A program made the position numbers and the translations under genes. Positions 41,901 through 50,453 of a stretch of 52,601 nt of DNA are shown one piece after another; position 1 is the first letter of the stretch; each line of letters opens with the position of its first letter. This DNA is from a virus, in the IMG/VR virus record IMGVR_UViG_3300045131_001121, positions 1 to 52,601 of that record, one strand, 5' to 3'. Below the pieces are notes generated by a model. That model ran no database searches. It was given only the letters and a program-made list of their open reading frames with translations, and was not told the DNA's origin.

Positions 41901-44900
41901 ACCACTACCCGCAGTACCAGAAGTTCCACTTGTTCCACTTGTTCCGGAAGTTCCTGAAGAACCACCACTACCAGAAGTTCCTGAAGAACCACCACTACCA
42001 GAAGTTCCAGATGTTCCTGAAGTTCCCCCACTACCAGATGTTCCGGATGTTCCGGATGTTCCAGAAGTTCCAGAAGTTCCAGAAGTTCCAGATGTACCAC
42101 CACTTCCCGATGTTCCGGATGTTCCGGATGTTCCGGATGTTCCGGATGTTCCAGAAGTTCCTCTTGTACCAGATGTTCCCGAAGTTCCCGAAGTTCCCGA
42201 AGTTCCCGAAGTTCCTGAAGTTCCTGATGTACCCGAAGTTCCCGAAGTTCCTTCACTACCGGTTGTACCAGAAGTACCACTTGTACCAGATGTTCCTGAT
42301 GTACCAGATGTTCCCGATGTACCAGATGTTCCGGAAGTTCCCGAAGTACCAGAAGTTCCATCTACACCACTTGTTCCCGAAGTTCCGGAAGTGCCTGAAG
42401 TACCCGATGTACCATCCACGCCACTGGTTCCGGAAGTTCCGGAAGTGCCTGATGTGCCTGATGTGCCCGAAGTTCCTTCAGAGCCATTTGTACCCGATTC
42501 ACCAGATGTACCGGATGAACCTTGTACACCTGCTATATTTCTTCTTTCTAATCTTTTATTTGCAGAATTCCAAACAACTACGTCTTCAGCTGAGCCCGAT
42601 ATTAAATTTCCTAAAAATACACTACCAGTAACACCCAAACTACCACTAATTGTAAGTGATGCATTAATTGTACTATTTGTATTAATTTGTAAGAATGATG
42701 CCGTATCAGTATTACCAGATGCTAATGCAAACATCGCATATGATGCGGTGAATGCTAACGATGCAGTGCCAACTAACATTGAAGAAGTTTGTGAACTAAG
42801 TAAATCACCAGTACCACCACCACTTCCACCGCCACCTAATATCCTTACCAATACACCATCTGAACCCGATGCTATTACATCAACACCAGAACCAGTAAAA
42901 TGAATTTTTCCTACTTGTGCTTTTACTAATGAACTAGTTTGGTATATAAATAATTCAGTACCACCACCTTGTCCTGCATTTAATGCGTATGAAGCTGTTA
43001 ATGCATAAGATGCACTCACTGCACTAAATACACGCATTGAAGAAGTTTGGTCATTTCTCACATAAGCATTTGCATTCGCCAAAGATGCAGATAACGATAC
43101 CAATGATGCTGAATCAAATCCAGTCACCGCATCTGCTAATAAAGCTTTTCTAGCAAATGATGCTGATAAAACCTCACCAAAAACTCTATCTCCACCAATT
43201 GTACCACTTATCAAAGAACCACCACTACCAATTACAACGTGTCCGGAAGTTAATCCAGCAAATTTAACTTGTATTGTATTATTATCAATTGATTTAATAG
43301 TACCAGCCATAATCTGGTCTTCCGAACCAGTAGCGTATACCTGAACTATTGGATAACGAATATCTAAATTATGTACAATTGTTAAATCACTTACATTATT
43401 AAATGATACAGTTTCAGTTAATGATGTTTCCGGTTGAGGTATGAAGTATCCTTGCGTTGGATTGAATCTTAAAATATCATATTCTGCACTAGCAGTAGCT
43501 CCAGCTCCTTGAAAATTATATGTACCTAAGAATGAACCGCTAAATAATTGAGATTTAATAACACCACTTGCCGTAATATTATTTACTAATATTTTATTCG
43601 ATACATCCAAATCACCTTGTATAGATGCTGATGTATTTACAACTAATCCTAAATTTGGAGAAATTTGTGCAGTTACAGAACCAGATTGTAATAGAGAAGT
43701 TTCAAATGCTAAATTAGCAATATTAATATTTCTTAATCCACTACCATCTCCAATAAATGAAGAACCGGATGCTGCTATTACATTTCCACCACTAACAAAT
43801 ATAGAACCACTCACAGTTAATGAACCAGAGAATATTCTTACAGATGTATTTATTTCTAATCCTTTGTTTGGTGATATTACACCTTCAACAGAACCAGATA
43901 TGATTCTATCTAACTTAAGGTCTTGTAATGCGTTTGCAGGAATGTTAAATAAACCACCACCATCGCCTATATAAAGTGCTGCTGTTATTGGTACGTTTAC
44001 ATCTAATTTATTTGGGTCTATAATTGCTCTACCAGAACCAGATTGAATTCTATCTAATTGTAAATCTTCTAATGCCGATGCTGGGATGTTGAATAAACCA
44101 CCACCATCTCCATCAAAACGAGATGCGGACATTGAACCACTAATATTAACCGAACCGGTAAATATAGCACCATAATATGAGCCAGAGTTAGAACCTACAC
44201 TAGAGAAATTTCCCTTTGTTGTTACAATAAATTGTATTCCACTTTGTACAGATGCAGTTGCCGAACCACTTGCTATCAATGGTGCTGCTGATGCCTGTAC
44301 ATTGGTTAATTGAGAACCATCTCCACTAAATGAAAATGCTCTAATACTACCACTCACATCGATTGAACCCGTAAATCTAGAACCAATAGCCGAACCAGTT
44401 GCTCCGGTTGTTACTACAAATGAATCACCACTTTGAACTGATGCAGTTGCAGAACCACTACCAATAAATGGAGCTGCCGCGGCTTGTACATTTGTTATAA
44501 AACTACCATCGCCTAATATAAATTGGGCTTTGATACTACCACTTATATCAACCGAGCCGGTAAATTGAGAACCAAATTGTACATCCTGTCCACTTCCGGT
44601 TGCTCCGGTTGTTACTACGAATCTATCTCCACTGGCTACCGATGCAGTTGCAGAACCACTTGCTATTAAAGGTGATGCTGCAGCTTGCACGTTTGTTATT
44701 TGTGAACCATCTCCTATGAATGCAAATGCTCTTACCGAACCACTCACGTCAATTGAACCAGTAAATTGAGAACCTATTTGAGAACCAGTAGACGTTGTTT
44801 GTACTCTAAATCCGAAATCTGGACTTACAGAAGCAGTTATCGAACCGGATTTAATTTCCGTACTAACAAGTGCATCTTCTGTTAACGCAGAACGAGGAAT

Positions 44901-47900
44901 ATTTCTTAGGAATGTACCCTCACCATAATATACTGAGGATGATGCTAAAAATAATCCACCACTTATTTCATTTATAAATAAACTTCCACTTATATCAACC
45001 GAGCCCGTTAAACGTGACCCGATTTGAGTATCATATATAAAATTTGGGTTACCATTTACTACGTTAATAGTACCAGCCATCGATGAGTGCAATTGGCAGT
45101 TATAATATAATGTATTTGGTGCACTACCAGAAACTAAGAATCTTATTTGGCCATTATCTTCACCATTATTAGTTACCCAAGAATAATATCCACTATTAGT
45201 ACCAATTGCACTTGCCGAATTAATCCAAAATGGATGACCGGTTGCATTTACATTAAAAACATATTCATAATTTCTATGCAATGTAAGTGTAGGATTTGAA
45301 CCACTTAGTAACCCGTTACTTATATTATAATTACCACTTCCATCATTAGTTACAGTGAATACGTTATCAAATGATAAAGAAGATGTAAATGGAGTTGTTA
45401 CTTTAAATCCAAAATCTGGACTAACCGAAGCAGTTACACTACCACTTTTAATTTCAGAAGATACCAATGCATCTTCGGTTAATGCTGCTCTAGGAATTTC
45501 TCTTAAGAAAGTTCCTAATGAATAAATAAATGAAGATGAATCTATTCTAATACTTCCACTAAAATCAGAACCACTTTCAAATGATGCTACTCTAAATCCA
45601 AAAGCGGGTGATACAGATGCAGTTACACTACCACTAGCAATTCTAACAGTATCACCAGATATTGCAGATTGTGGAATATCAAATAATCCTTTACCACTAC
45701 CACTAAACATTGATGCAGTAACATTACCAATTACTTTTGTTTCACCAATTAATTTTATTTCAGCTGGAACGTATAATGCATCTACTACGTTAATAGTACC
45801 CGCCATTGATGAGTGTAATTGGCAATTATAATATAGGGTATCGGGTGCACTACCAGAAACTAAAAACGTTATATCTCCAACATCATCACCATTATTCATT
45901 ACCCAACTACCATAGTTATTTTCTGTACCTGTACTATTTACAGTCTTAATCCAAAATGGATGTCCACTTGCATTTACACTAAATGTATAGTTTACATTTC
46001 TAACTAAAGTTAAAGTTGGATTTGAACCACTTACTAATCTATTACTAATATTATAAAGACCACTACCCTCATTTGTTACAATAAATGTAGTATCTATTTC
46101 ATAATTAGGTATTGGTCTTGCCGATGATGATACAATAAAACTACCACTAATTGTAGAGAATGTATTTACTGTAAGTCCAAAATCAGGAGAAATAGATGCG
46201 GTTACCGAACCACTTGCAATTCTATTAATTTTAAATGATAATGCAGATTCAGGAATATCAGATAATCCAGCACCACTACCACTAAAGAATGAACCAGTTT
46301 CAACTCTTATGTATCCACCACTTACAAATAAACTTCCGCTAAATTGAGAACCACTTGCTATTGATGTTACTTTAAATCCTTCATTGGGTGATACAGATGC
46401 GGTTACCGAACCTGATTTGATTTCAGTAGATATTAAAGCCTCTTCTGTCAATGCATTACGAGGAATGTTTCTTAAAAACGTACCTTCTGAATATATGAAA
46501 GATGATGAATCAATTCTAATACTTCCACTAAAATCAGAACCACTTTCGAATGATTCTACTCTAAAACCAAATACAGGAGATACGGATGCAGTTACACTAC
46601 CGCTTGATATTCTAAATACTTCCGATGATAATGCAGATTGTGGAATATCAAATAAACCTCTACCACTGCCACTAAATACAGATGCAGATATTGAACCAGA
46701 AAAATTAGATACGTCTGCAAATACTTGAAATCCTTTATTTGGGGAAATTGATGCAGTTACACTACCACTAAATATTTTTGAGGTATCTAAATTAGAAAGT
46801 GCTGATATTGGTATATTAAATAATTTATCACCACTTCCACTAAATGAACCAGAATATAATTCTATACTACCACTTACAAATATAGAACCAGTAAATTGTG
46901 AACCACTTTGTGACGATTCTACTCTAAATCCAAATTCAGGAGATACGGATGCAGTTACACTGCCAGATGCAATTTTATTTGGAGAAAATGAAAGGGCGGA
47001 TTCCGGAATATCAAATAAGTTAGCACCACTGCCAGAATAAACTGAACCTGATGTGATTGAGATATTTCCACTTACAAATAAATTTCCAACAAAAGTAGAA
47101 CCAGCCGTAACAGATGTTACTACAAACCCCTCAACAGGAGAAACCGATGCAGTTACGGATCCAGATACTATTTTTGTTGCTACTTGCGGAGATACTATTA
47201 TTCCCGTTAATCTACTACCATCTCCTTGAAACGAACCACTAATATCAGAACCACTTACTTCGTTAGTAAAAACTTGAAATACTCTAAGACTTCCACTTAT
47301 ATCAACACTACCAGTAAATTGAGACCCACTTAAAGGTGATTCTACTTTAAATCCAAATGTAGGTGATACCGATGCTGTTATACTACCACTTGCTATTCTA
47401 GATGGTGAAAATGATAATGCCGATTCTGGAATATCAAATAACCCAGCTCCACTACCAGTAAACATTGATGCAGTTATTGTTGATTTAAATATTGCCGGTT
47501 GGCTTACGTTTAAACTACCACTTACAATTACATCTCCAATAATTAGAACTTCTGGTCTCCTTTGTAAAAAGGCATCTACTACATTAATTACACCAGCCAT
47601 TGCGATGTGATATTGGCAATTGTAATATAGTATTGATGGTGCATCATATGGTACAACAAACTCTATTGTTCCAAGATCTTCACCATTGTTTGTTACTCCG
47701 GTGTCATATGTATTTCCAGTACCATTTGAGCTTATTGTTTTTATGTAAAATGGATGTCCAGATGCGTTTATATTAAATGTATAGGTTACTCCTCTTACTA
47801 ATGTTATTGTTGGGTTTTGGTTTATAGTATTACCATTAAAACGATAAGCCGCAGTATCATCATTTGTTACATTAAATACTTTATCCAAAGATTCCGATGG

Positions 47901-49442
47901 ATAATACGCAGCTGATGCGGATATTATCATACTTCCACTAAATGTAGAAAATGTGTTAACTATAAATCCCCTATCAGGCGAAATTGATGCCGTTGCCGAA
48001 CCACTACTAATTTTAGTAAGGTCCAAATCTCTAAGGGCTGATACTGGTATATCAAATAATCTATCTCCACTACCAGAATAAGATGAACCAGATGCAATTT
48101 CAATACCTCTAGCTCCACTTACAAAAAGTGAACCTGTGAATTGAGAACCACTATCAATTGAAACTACTCTAAATCCAAAATCAGGTGATACAGATGCGGT
48201 TACACTACCACTTGATATTACAGTACTCAGTAAAGCATCGGGAGTTAATGCAGAACGAGGAATATCAGATAATCCTTTACCGCTACCACTAAAAAATGAA
48301 CCGGTTGCAACTCTTATATTACCACCACTCACAAATAATGAGCCTGTAAATTGTGAACCACTTGCTAATGAGATTACTTTAAATCCTTCATTTGGACTAA
48401 CCGATGCAGTTACACTTCCAGTTGCTATCAATGTTGCTACTAAAGCATCAGGAGTTAATGCGGAACGAGGAATATCAAATAAACCTCTACCACTTCCACT
48501 AAACATAGATGCGGATACTCCAAACTGAAATGTTGAAAATGTATTTACAACAAATCCAGTATTTGGTGCGATTGATGCCGTTGCAGAACCACTAGCTATT
48601 CTAGTAGCTACTAGTGAATCAATATTAAGTGCCGATAATGGAATATTAAATAATCCCTCACCACTACCACTAAAGAATCCACTTCCAGATGGTATTACAA
48701 CATTTCCACTTACAAAAAGTGAACCAGTAAATTTAGAACCACTAGCTATTGATGTTACTACAAATCCAGTATTTGGTGCTACTGATGCTGTTACACTACC
48801 ACTTGCTAATCTAGTAGCTTGTGGTAAATTAAATAAATCTCTTGCATCTCCAAAAAATGAACCAGTAAATGAACCAGTAAATGAAGAACCGGTAATATTG
48901 TTACCAATTAATTCACTTTGTATTCTTACAGATCCTGTAAATTGTTGTATGTTTTGGTCTACATTACCAAATATATTTGAACCAGATGAAAATACTATTG
49001 ATGATGAAACTATATTTACAATAATTTGGTCAGCAAAAATAGATTCATCAACTATTAAATTACCTTGAATTCTAGTATTTGTATTAACAAACAAATCACC
49101 TTCTTTAAAAGATGCAGTTGCCGAACCACTAGCTATAAATGTTGCTGCTGGTAAATTAAATAAATCTCTACCGTCTCCAAAGTAAGAGCCGGTAAAAGAA
49201 CCGGTAAAAGAACCAGTAAATGTACCAGTCGCTCTATCTAAATCTAAACTTCTTACAAATCCTCTATTACCCTGGTCATCCGATACTAATATCGCCGGAG
49301 AACCAGAAAGTGAAGCAGAGAAATTTGGAACACCGAAATTCGGTTCAACTTGAGATAAATCAATGAACTGATATCTGTCTGCCGTTACATTTTTGGGTGA
49401 AATTACCCTTACCCTACCCGTTAATAGATTACTAATTGCCAT
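38940..49442 (-). CDS. Giant 3500-aa tail fibre with Ser-Gly repeats, cupredoxin-like domains and collagen-like region
   Basis: The N-terminal two thirds (to about 2300) are repeats of the type IASGSVTASVSPxxGFxV, FTGSLFVSG and LFDIPxSAL, in about twenty rounds. Three cupredoxin-like domains are inserted at about 514-625, 1113-1224 and 1354-1466. Residues about 2306-3335 are a collagen-like GTS region with GTFF interruptions. The C-terminus (about 3335-3500) is a compact beta domain without an S74 chaperone (FVITWPATVNWAGGIQPVLT). The start MAISNLLTGRVRVISPKNVT is supported by two late-type motifs at 20 and 40 nt. It should be a long fibre or whisker binding host surface or particles. It heads the operon that includes the BspA-like adhesin and the assembly chaperone. 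Size and repeats raise the risk of assembly error. Confidence 0.85.
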   Translation of the reverse strand: MAISNLLTGRVRVISPKNVTADRYQFIDLSQVEPNFGVPNFSASLSGSPAILVSDDQGNRGFVRSLDLDRATGTFTGSFTGSFTGSYFGDGRDLFNLPAATFIASGSATASFKEGDLFVNTNTRIQGNLIVDESIFADQIIVNIVSSSIVFSSGSNIFGNVDQNIQQFTGSVRIQSELIGNNITGSSFTGSFTGSFFGDARDLFNLPQATRLASGSVTASVAPNTGFVVTSIASGSKFTGSLFVSGNVVIPSGSGFFSGSGEGLFNIPLSALNIDSLVATRIASGSATASIAPNTGFVVNTFSTFQFGVSASMFSGSGRGLFDIPRSALTPDALVATLIATGSVTASVSPNEGFKVISLASGSQFTGSLFVSGGNIRVATGSFFSGSGKGLSDIPRSALTPDALLSTVISSGSVTASVSPDFGFRVVSIDSGSQFTGSLFVSGARGIEIASGSSYSGSGDRLFDIPVSALRDLDLTKISSGSATASISPDRGFIVNTFSTFSGSMIISASAAYYPSESLDKVFNVTNDDTAAYRFNGNTINQNPTITLVRGVTYTFNINASGHPFYIKTISSNGTGNTYDTGVTNNGEDLGTIEFVVPYDAPSILYYNCQYHIAMAGVINVVDAFLQRRPEVLIIGDVIVSGSLNVSQPAIFKSTITASMFTGSGAGLFDIPESALSFSPSRIASGSITASVSPTFGFKVESPLSGSQFTGSVDISGSLRVFQVFTNEVSGSDISGSFQGDGSRLTGIIVSPQVATKIVSGSVTASVSPVEGFVVTSVTAGSTFVGNLFVSGNISITSGSVYSGSGANLFDIPESALSFSPNKIASGSVTASVSPEFGFRVESSQSGSQFTGSIFVSGSIELYSGSFSGSGDKLFNIPISALSNLDTSKIFSGSVTASISPNKGFQVFADVSNFSGSISASVFSGSGRGLFDIPQSALSSEVFRISSGSVTASVSPVFGFRVESFESGSDFSGSIRIDSSSFIYSEGTFLRNIPRNALTEEALISTEIKSGSVTASVSPNEGFKVTSIASGSQFSGSLFVSGGYIRVETGSFFSGSGAGLSDIPESALSFKINRIASGSVTASISPDFGLTVNTFSTISGSFIVSSSARPIPNYEIDTTFIVTNEGSGLYNISNRLVSGSNPTLTLVRNVNYTFSVNASGHPFWIKTVNSTGTENNYGSWVMNNGDDVGDITFLVSGSAPDTLYYNCQLHSSMAGTINVVDALYVPAEIKLIGETKVIGNVTASMFSGSGKGLFDIPQSAISGDTVRIASGSVTASVSPAFGFRVASFESGSDFSGSIRIDSSSFIYSLGTFLREIPRAALTEDALVSSEIKSGSVTASVSPDFGFKVTTPFTSSLSFDNVFTVTNDGSGNYNISNGLLSGSNPTLTLHRNYEYVFNVNATGHPFWINSASAIGTNSGYYSWVTNNGEDNGQIRFLVSGSAPNTLYYNCQLHSSMAGTINVVNGNPNFIYDTQIGSRLTGSVDISGSLFINEISGGLFLASSSVYYGEGTFLRNIPRSALTEDALVSTEIKSGSITASVSPDFGFRVQTTSTGSQIGSQFTGSIDVSGSVRAFAFIGDGSQITNVQAAASPLIASGSATASVASGDRFVVTTGATGSGQDVQFGSQFTGSVDISGSIKAQFILGDGSFITNVQAAAAPFIGSGSATASVQSGDSFVVTTGATGSAIGSRFTGSIDVSGSIRAFSFSGDGSQLTNVQASAAPLIASGSATASVQSGIQFIVTTKGNFSSVGSNSGSYYGAIFTGSVNISGSMSASRFDGDGGGLFNIPASALEDLQLDRIQSGSGRAIIDPNKLDVNVPITAALYIGDGGGLFNIPANALQDLKLDRIISGSVEGVISPNKGLEINTSVRIFSGSLTVSGSIFVSGGNVIAASGSSFIGDGSGLRNINIANLAFETSLLQSGSVTAQISPNLGLVVNTSASIQGDLDVSNKILVNNITASGVIKSQLFSGSFLGTYNFQGAGATASAEYDILRFNPTQGYFIPQPETSLTETVSFNNVSDLTIVHNLDIRYPIVQVYATGSEDQIMAGTIKSIDNNTIQVKFAGLTSGHVVIGSGGSLISGTIGGDRVFGEVLSASFARKALLADAVTGFDSASLVSLSASLANANAYVRNDQTSSMRVFSAVSASYALTASYALNAGQGGGTELFIYQTSSLVKAQVGKIHFTGSGVDVIASGSDGVLVRILGGGGSGGGTGDLLSSQTSSMLVGTASLAFTASYAMFALASGNTDTASFLQINTNSTINASLTISGSLGVTGSVFLGNLISGSAEDVVVWNSANKRLERRNIAGVQGSSGTSGESGTNGSEGTSGTSGTSGTSGTSGTSGVDGTSGTSGTSGTSGTSGVDGTSGTSGTSGTSGTSGTSGTSGTSGTSGTSGTTGSEGTSGTSGTSGTSGTSGTSGTSGTSGTSGTRGTSGTSGTSGTSGTSGTSGSGGTSGTSGTSGTSGTSGTSGTSGSGGTSGTSGTSGSGGSSGTSGSGGSSGTSGTSGTSGTSGTAGSGGTAGSSGTSGSTGTGGSSGTSGTSGTSGTSGGTGSSGTSGTAGTSGTSGTSGTSGIDGTSGTSGTSGSDGISGTSGTSGTSGTSGTSGTSGSTGSDGTSGTSGTSGTSGTSGSEGSSGTSGTSGTSGTSGTSGSSGTSGIDGTSGTSGTSGTSGTSGTSGTSGTSGTSATSGTSGSDGTSGTSGTSGTNGSEGTSGTSGTSGTSGTSGSDGTSGTSGTSGTSGIGTDGTSGTSGTSGINGTSGTSGSDGTSGTSGTSGTNGSEGTSGTSGTSGINGTSGTSGTSGSDGTSGTSGSSGTNGTSGTSGTSGIDGTSGTSGTSGSDGTSGTSGTSGTSGTSGTSGVNGTFFGSSGTSGIDGSSGTSGSSGTSGTSGTSGSDGTSGVNGTFFGSSGTSGIDGTSGTSGINGTSGTSGVSGTDGTSGTSGLNGTFFGSSGTSGTSGSDGTSGVSGTSGISGTDGTSGTSGVNGTFFGSSGTSGESGTSGTSGSDGTSGTSGTSGISGTSGLDGTLFGSSGTSGTSGSDGTSGTSGTSGTSGISGTSGLDGTFFGSSGTSGISGSDGTSGTSGTSGTSGTSGISGTSGLDGTLFGSSGTSGTSGTSGTSGTSGTSGTSGISGTSGVNGTFFGSSGTSGSDGTSGTSGISGTSGSSGTSGISGSSGVNGTFFGSSGTSGTSGSDGTSGSSASNGTSGTSGVSGTSGVNGTMFGSSGTSGINGSEGSGGSGGTSGTSGTNAPGFSSGTSGTSGISGTDGSAGTSGTNAPGFSSGTSGTSGQTGTSGTSGTNAPGFSSGTSGVSGTSGTSGSGGTSATGVTSGTSGTNGFALNGSTNNGLLTYQDSPVQANIESNLTYDGSTLTIVGNTTQTGDITLTGGLDASTYLEATAYREIYNNLGTGASTPIDCSTANNFRRQFNGTATVTFINVPVGKAFGFTLLTVNAGAFVITWPATVNWAGGIQPVLTSSGEDVLVFYTFDGGTSWYGFTIAKNLS
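39440..42527 (-). repeat. Collagen-like Gly-Thr-Ser region with regular GTFF interruptions
   Basis: About 1030 residues of Gly-X-Y triplets, mostly GTS. Between 39781 and about 40860 ten copies of GTFFGSS-type breaks (GTFF, GTLF, GTMF) recur at steps of 120, 120, 111, 120, 111, 120, 120, 129 and 120 nt. A second break, GTNAPGFSSG, occurs three times near 39550-39715. Codons vary between copies. Confidence 0.88.
45047..45383 (-). other. Cupredoxin-like domain 3 of the 3500-aa fibre
   Basis: This copy has TLHRNYEYVFNVNATGHPFW in the first half and LYYNCQLHSSMAGTINVV at the end. The His in GHPF and the C-x2-H-x2-M string are in cupredoxin-ligand positions. Confidence 0.7.
45773..46105 (-). other. 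Cupredoxin-like domain 2 of the 3500-aa fibre
   Basis: This copy has TLVRNVNYTFSVNASGHPFW and then LYYNCQLHSSMAGTINVVDA. It keeps the same candidate His, Cys, His and Met ligands as the other two copies. Confidence 0.7.
47568..47903 (-). other. Cupredoxin-like domain 1 of the 3500-aa fibre
   Basis: This copy has TLVRGVTYTFNINASGHPFY and then LYYNCQYHIAMAGVINVVDA. It is more diverged from copies 2 and 3 but retains all four candidate ligands. Confidence 0.7.
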
Positions 49443-49462
49443 GCGTTACTTTCCAGCTTTTT

Positions 49463-49491
49463 TATAAATATCAAAAATCAACTATAAATAT
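49463..49491 (-). promoter_or_regulatory. Tandem late-type promoter motifs before the 3500-aa fibre
   Basis: Two ATATTTATA copies at 49463-49471 and 49483-49491 are exactly 20 bases apart, at 20 and 40 nt before the start codon. The 68-base gap shows no other signal. Confidence 0.62.
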
Positions 49492-49510
49492 TAATAGAAG
49501 ATATATATCG

Positions 49511-50428
49511 TTATTCGTTTGCACTTTCTAACAAAGAAAGAACTACAGTTAATTGAGATGAGCCGGATACTATGAAACCATACGTTTCTTCTAATACCAA
49601 TTTACCCGAAACTACCGGTGAAAGTGAATCGGCTGCTGGTATTGTTACGTTAGTTACCAATCTCACAGCTTCTTGTTCTACAAAAACAGGAGCTTCGATT
49701 GTTTTTTTAATTACATCTACTAAAGAATTTACAACATATATAGATGCAGAAAGTCCAGTATTAGTTCCATTATTGAACGATGACAATACAGATTGAGTAA
49801 CTCCACCTTGAAATAATAATGGTGAAAGTGCAGAACCAGTTACAGATTCGTTTTTTATAATTTGATTTGATAATACTTTTAAATAATCCAAAGCAAATAT
49901 AGATGCAGAATATTCAGTAGTATCAATAAGAGATACTCCATTTTTATCAAAATATGCTTTTGCTGCTTTGTTTGTTCGGATTGTTGTATTATTAACAATA
50001 TCATACTTTATTGCGTCCACATCATCTAAAGTATTTTGTTCAAAGTAAGATGATATAAAAGTAAATGGAGTTTCCGATAAACTATTTTGATTGGATGTGT
50101 ATGCTGCTATTTCTTTTCTTAAAAATTGTCTATTTGCATTTAATAATAAAGATGCACTAGCAAAACTACCACTAAAATTTAGTAAACTTACAGAAGCACT
50201 AACAAAAGCACTTCCACTATATATGTCACCAAATTCAGGTATAGGTATTTCTTTGTTAGATGTTACAAATATAGTAACAGGTTGTGTTATCAAACTATTA
50301 TTTGTAATTTGACAAGACAATACAATCGATGATACACCCGCTGGTGTTGTATATATTTCATCAGGTTCACCAGTCAATCCTGTTACTACTGACTGAAACC
50401 GATTTAAGGGTACAAAAACTTCTGCCAT
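49511..50428 (-). CDS. Virion-like protein, 305 aa
   Basis: The N-terminus (MAEVFVPLNRFQSVVTGLTG, then EIYTTPAGVSSIVLSCQITN) looks like a small beta domain of the kind that decorates or connects fibres. The middle is helical (RQFLRKEIAAYTSNQNSL), and the C-terminal half is Ser/Val-rich with a final strand pair (VLEETYGFIVSGSSQLTVVL). The helical RKEIAAYTSN segment recalls the RKNREFIQNETIAYLSSS unit of the neighbouring repeat protein, so the two may be related. It lies 25 nt after that gene, and the tandem late motifs of the giant fibre follow. No enzyme motif is visible; a structural role is inferred. Confidence 0.7.
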   Translation of the reverse strand: MAEVFVPLNRFQSVVTGLTGEPDEIYTTPAGVSSIVLSCQITNNSLITQPVTIFVTSNKEIPIPEFGDIYSGSAFVSASVSLLNFSGSFASASLLLNANRQFLRKEIAAYTSNQNSLSETPFTFISSYFEQNTLDDVDAIKYDIVNNTTIRTNKAAKAYFDKNGVSLIDTTEYSASIFALDYLKVLSNQIIKNESVTGSALSPLLFQGGVTQSVLSSFNNGTNTGLSASIYVVNSLVDVIKKTIEAPVFVEQEAVRLVTNVTIPAADSLSPVVSGKLVLEETYGFIVSGSSQLTVVLSLLESANE

Positions 50429-50453
50429 TTCTTTTTATTTTTATTTTCTTTTT

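Noticed and set aside
34836-42527. CRISPR-like array in the repeated DNA
   Set aside because: The repeats are in-frame coding triplets without constant repeats and unique spacers.
39682-42903. A 1073-aa plus-strand open frame rich in Pro, Glu, Asp and Val
   Set aside because: It is the exact antisense of the GTS collagen-like repeat: the complement of Gly-Thr-Ser codons cannot easily give stop codons in this frame. No promoter or start signal is seen, and every other gene is on the minus strand.
30224-49442. Diversity-generating retroelement acting on the fibres
   Set aside because: No reverse transcriptase, template repeat or adenine-biased variable repeat pair was seen in the window.
5418-49491. 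TATAAATA sites as T4-like late promoters on the plus strand
   Set aside because: As plus-strand promoters they would point away from every gene they precede, and no plus-strand genes exist. The motif is taken in the minus direction instead.
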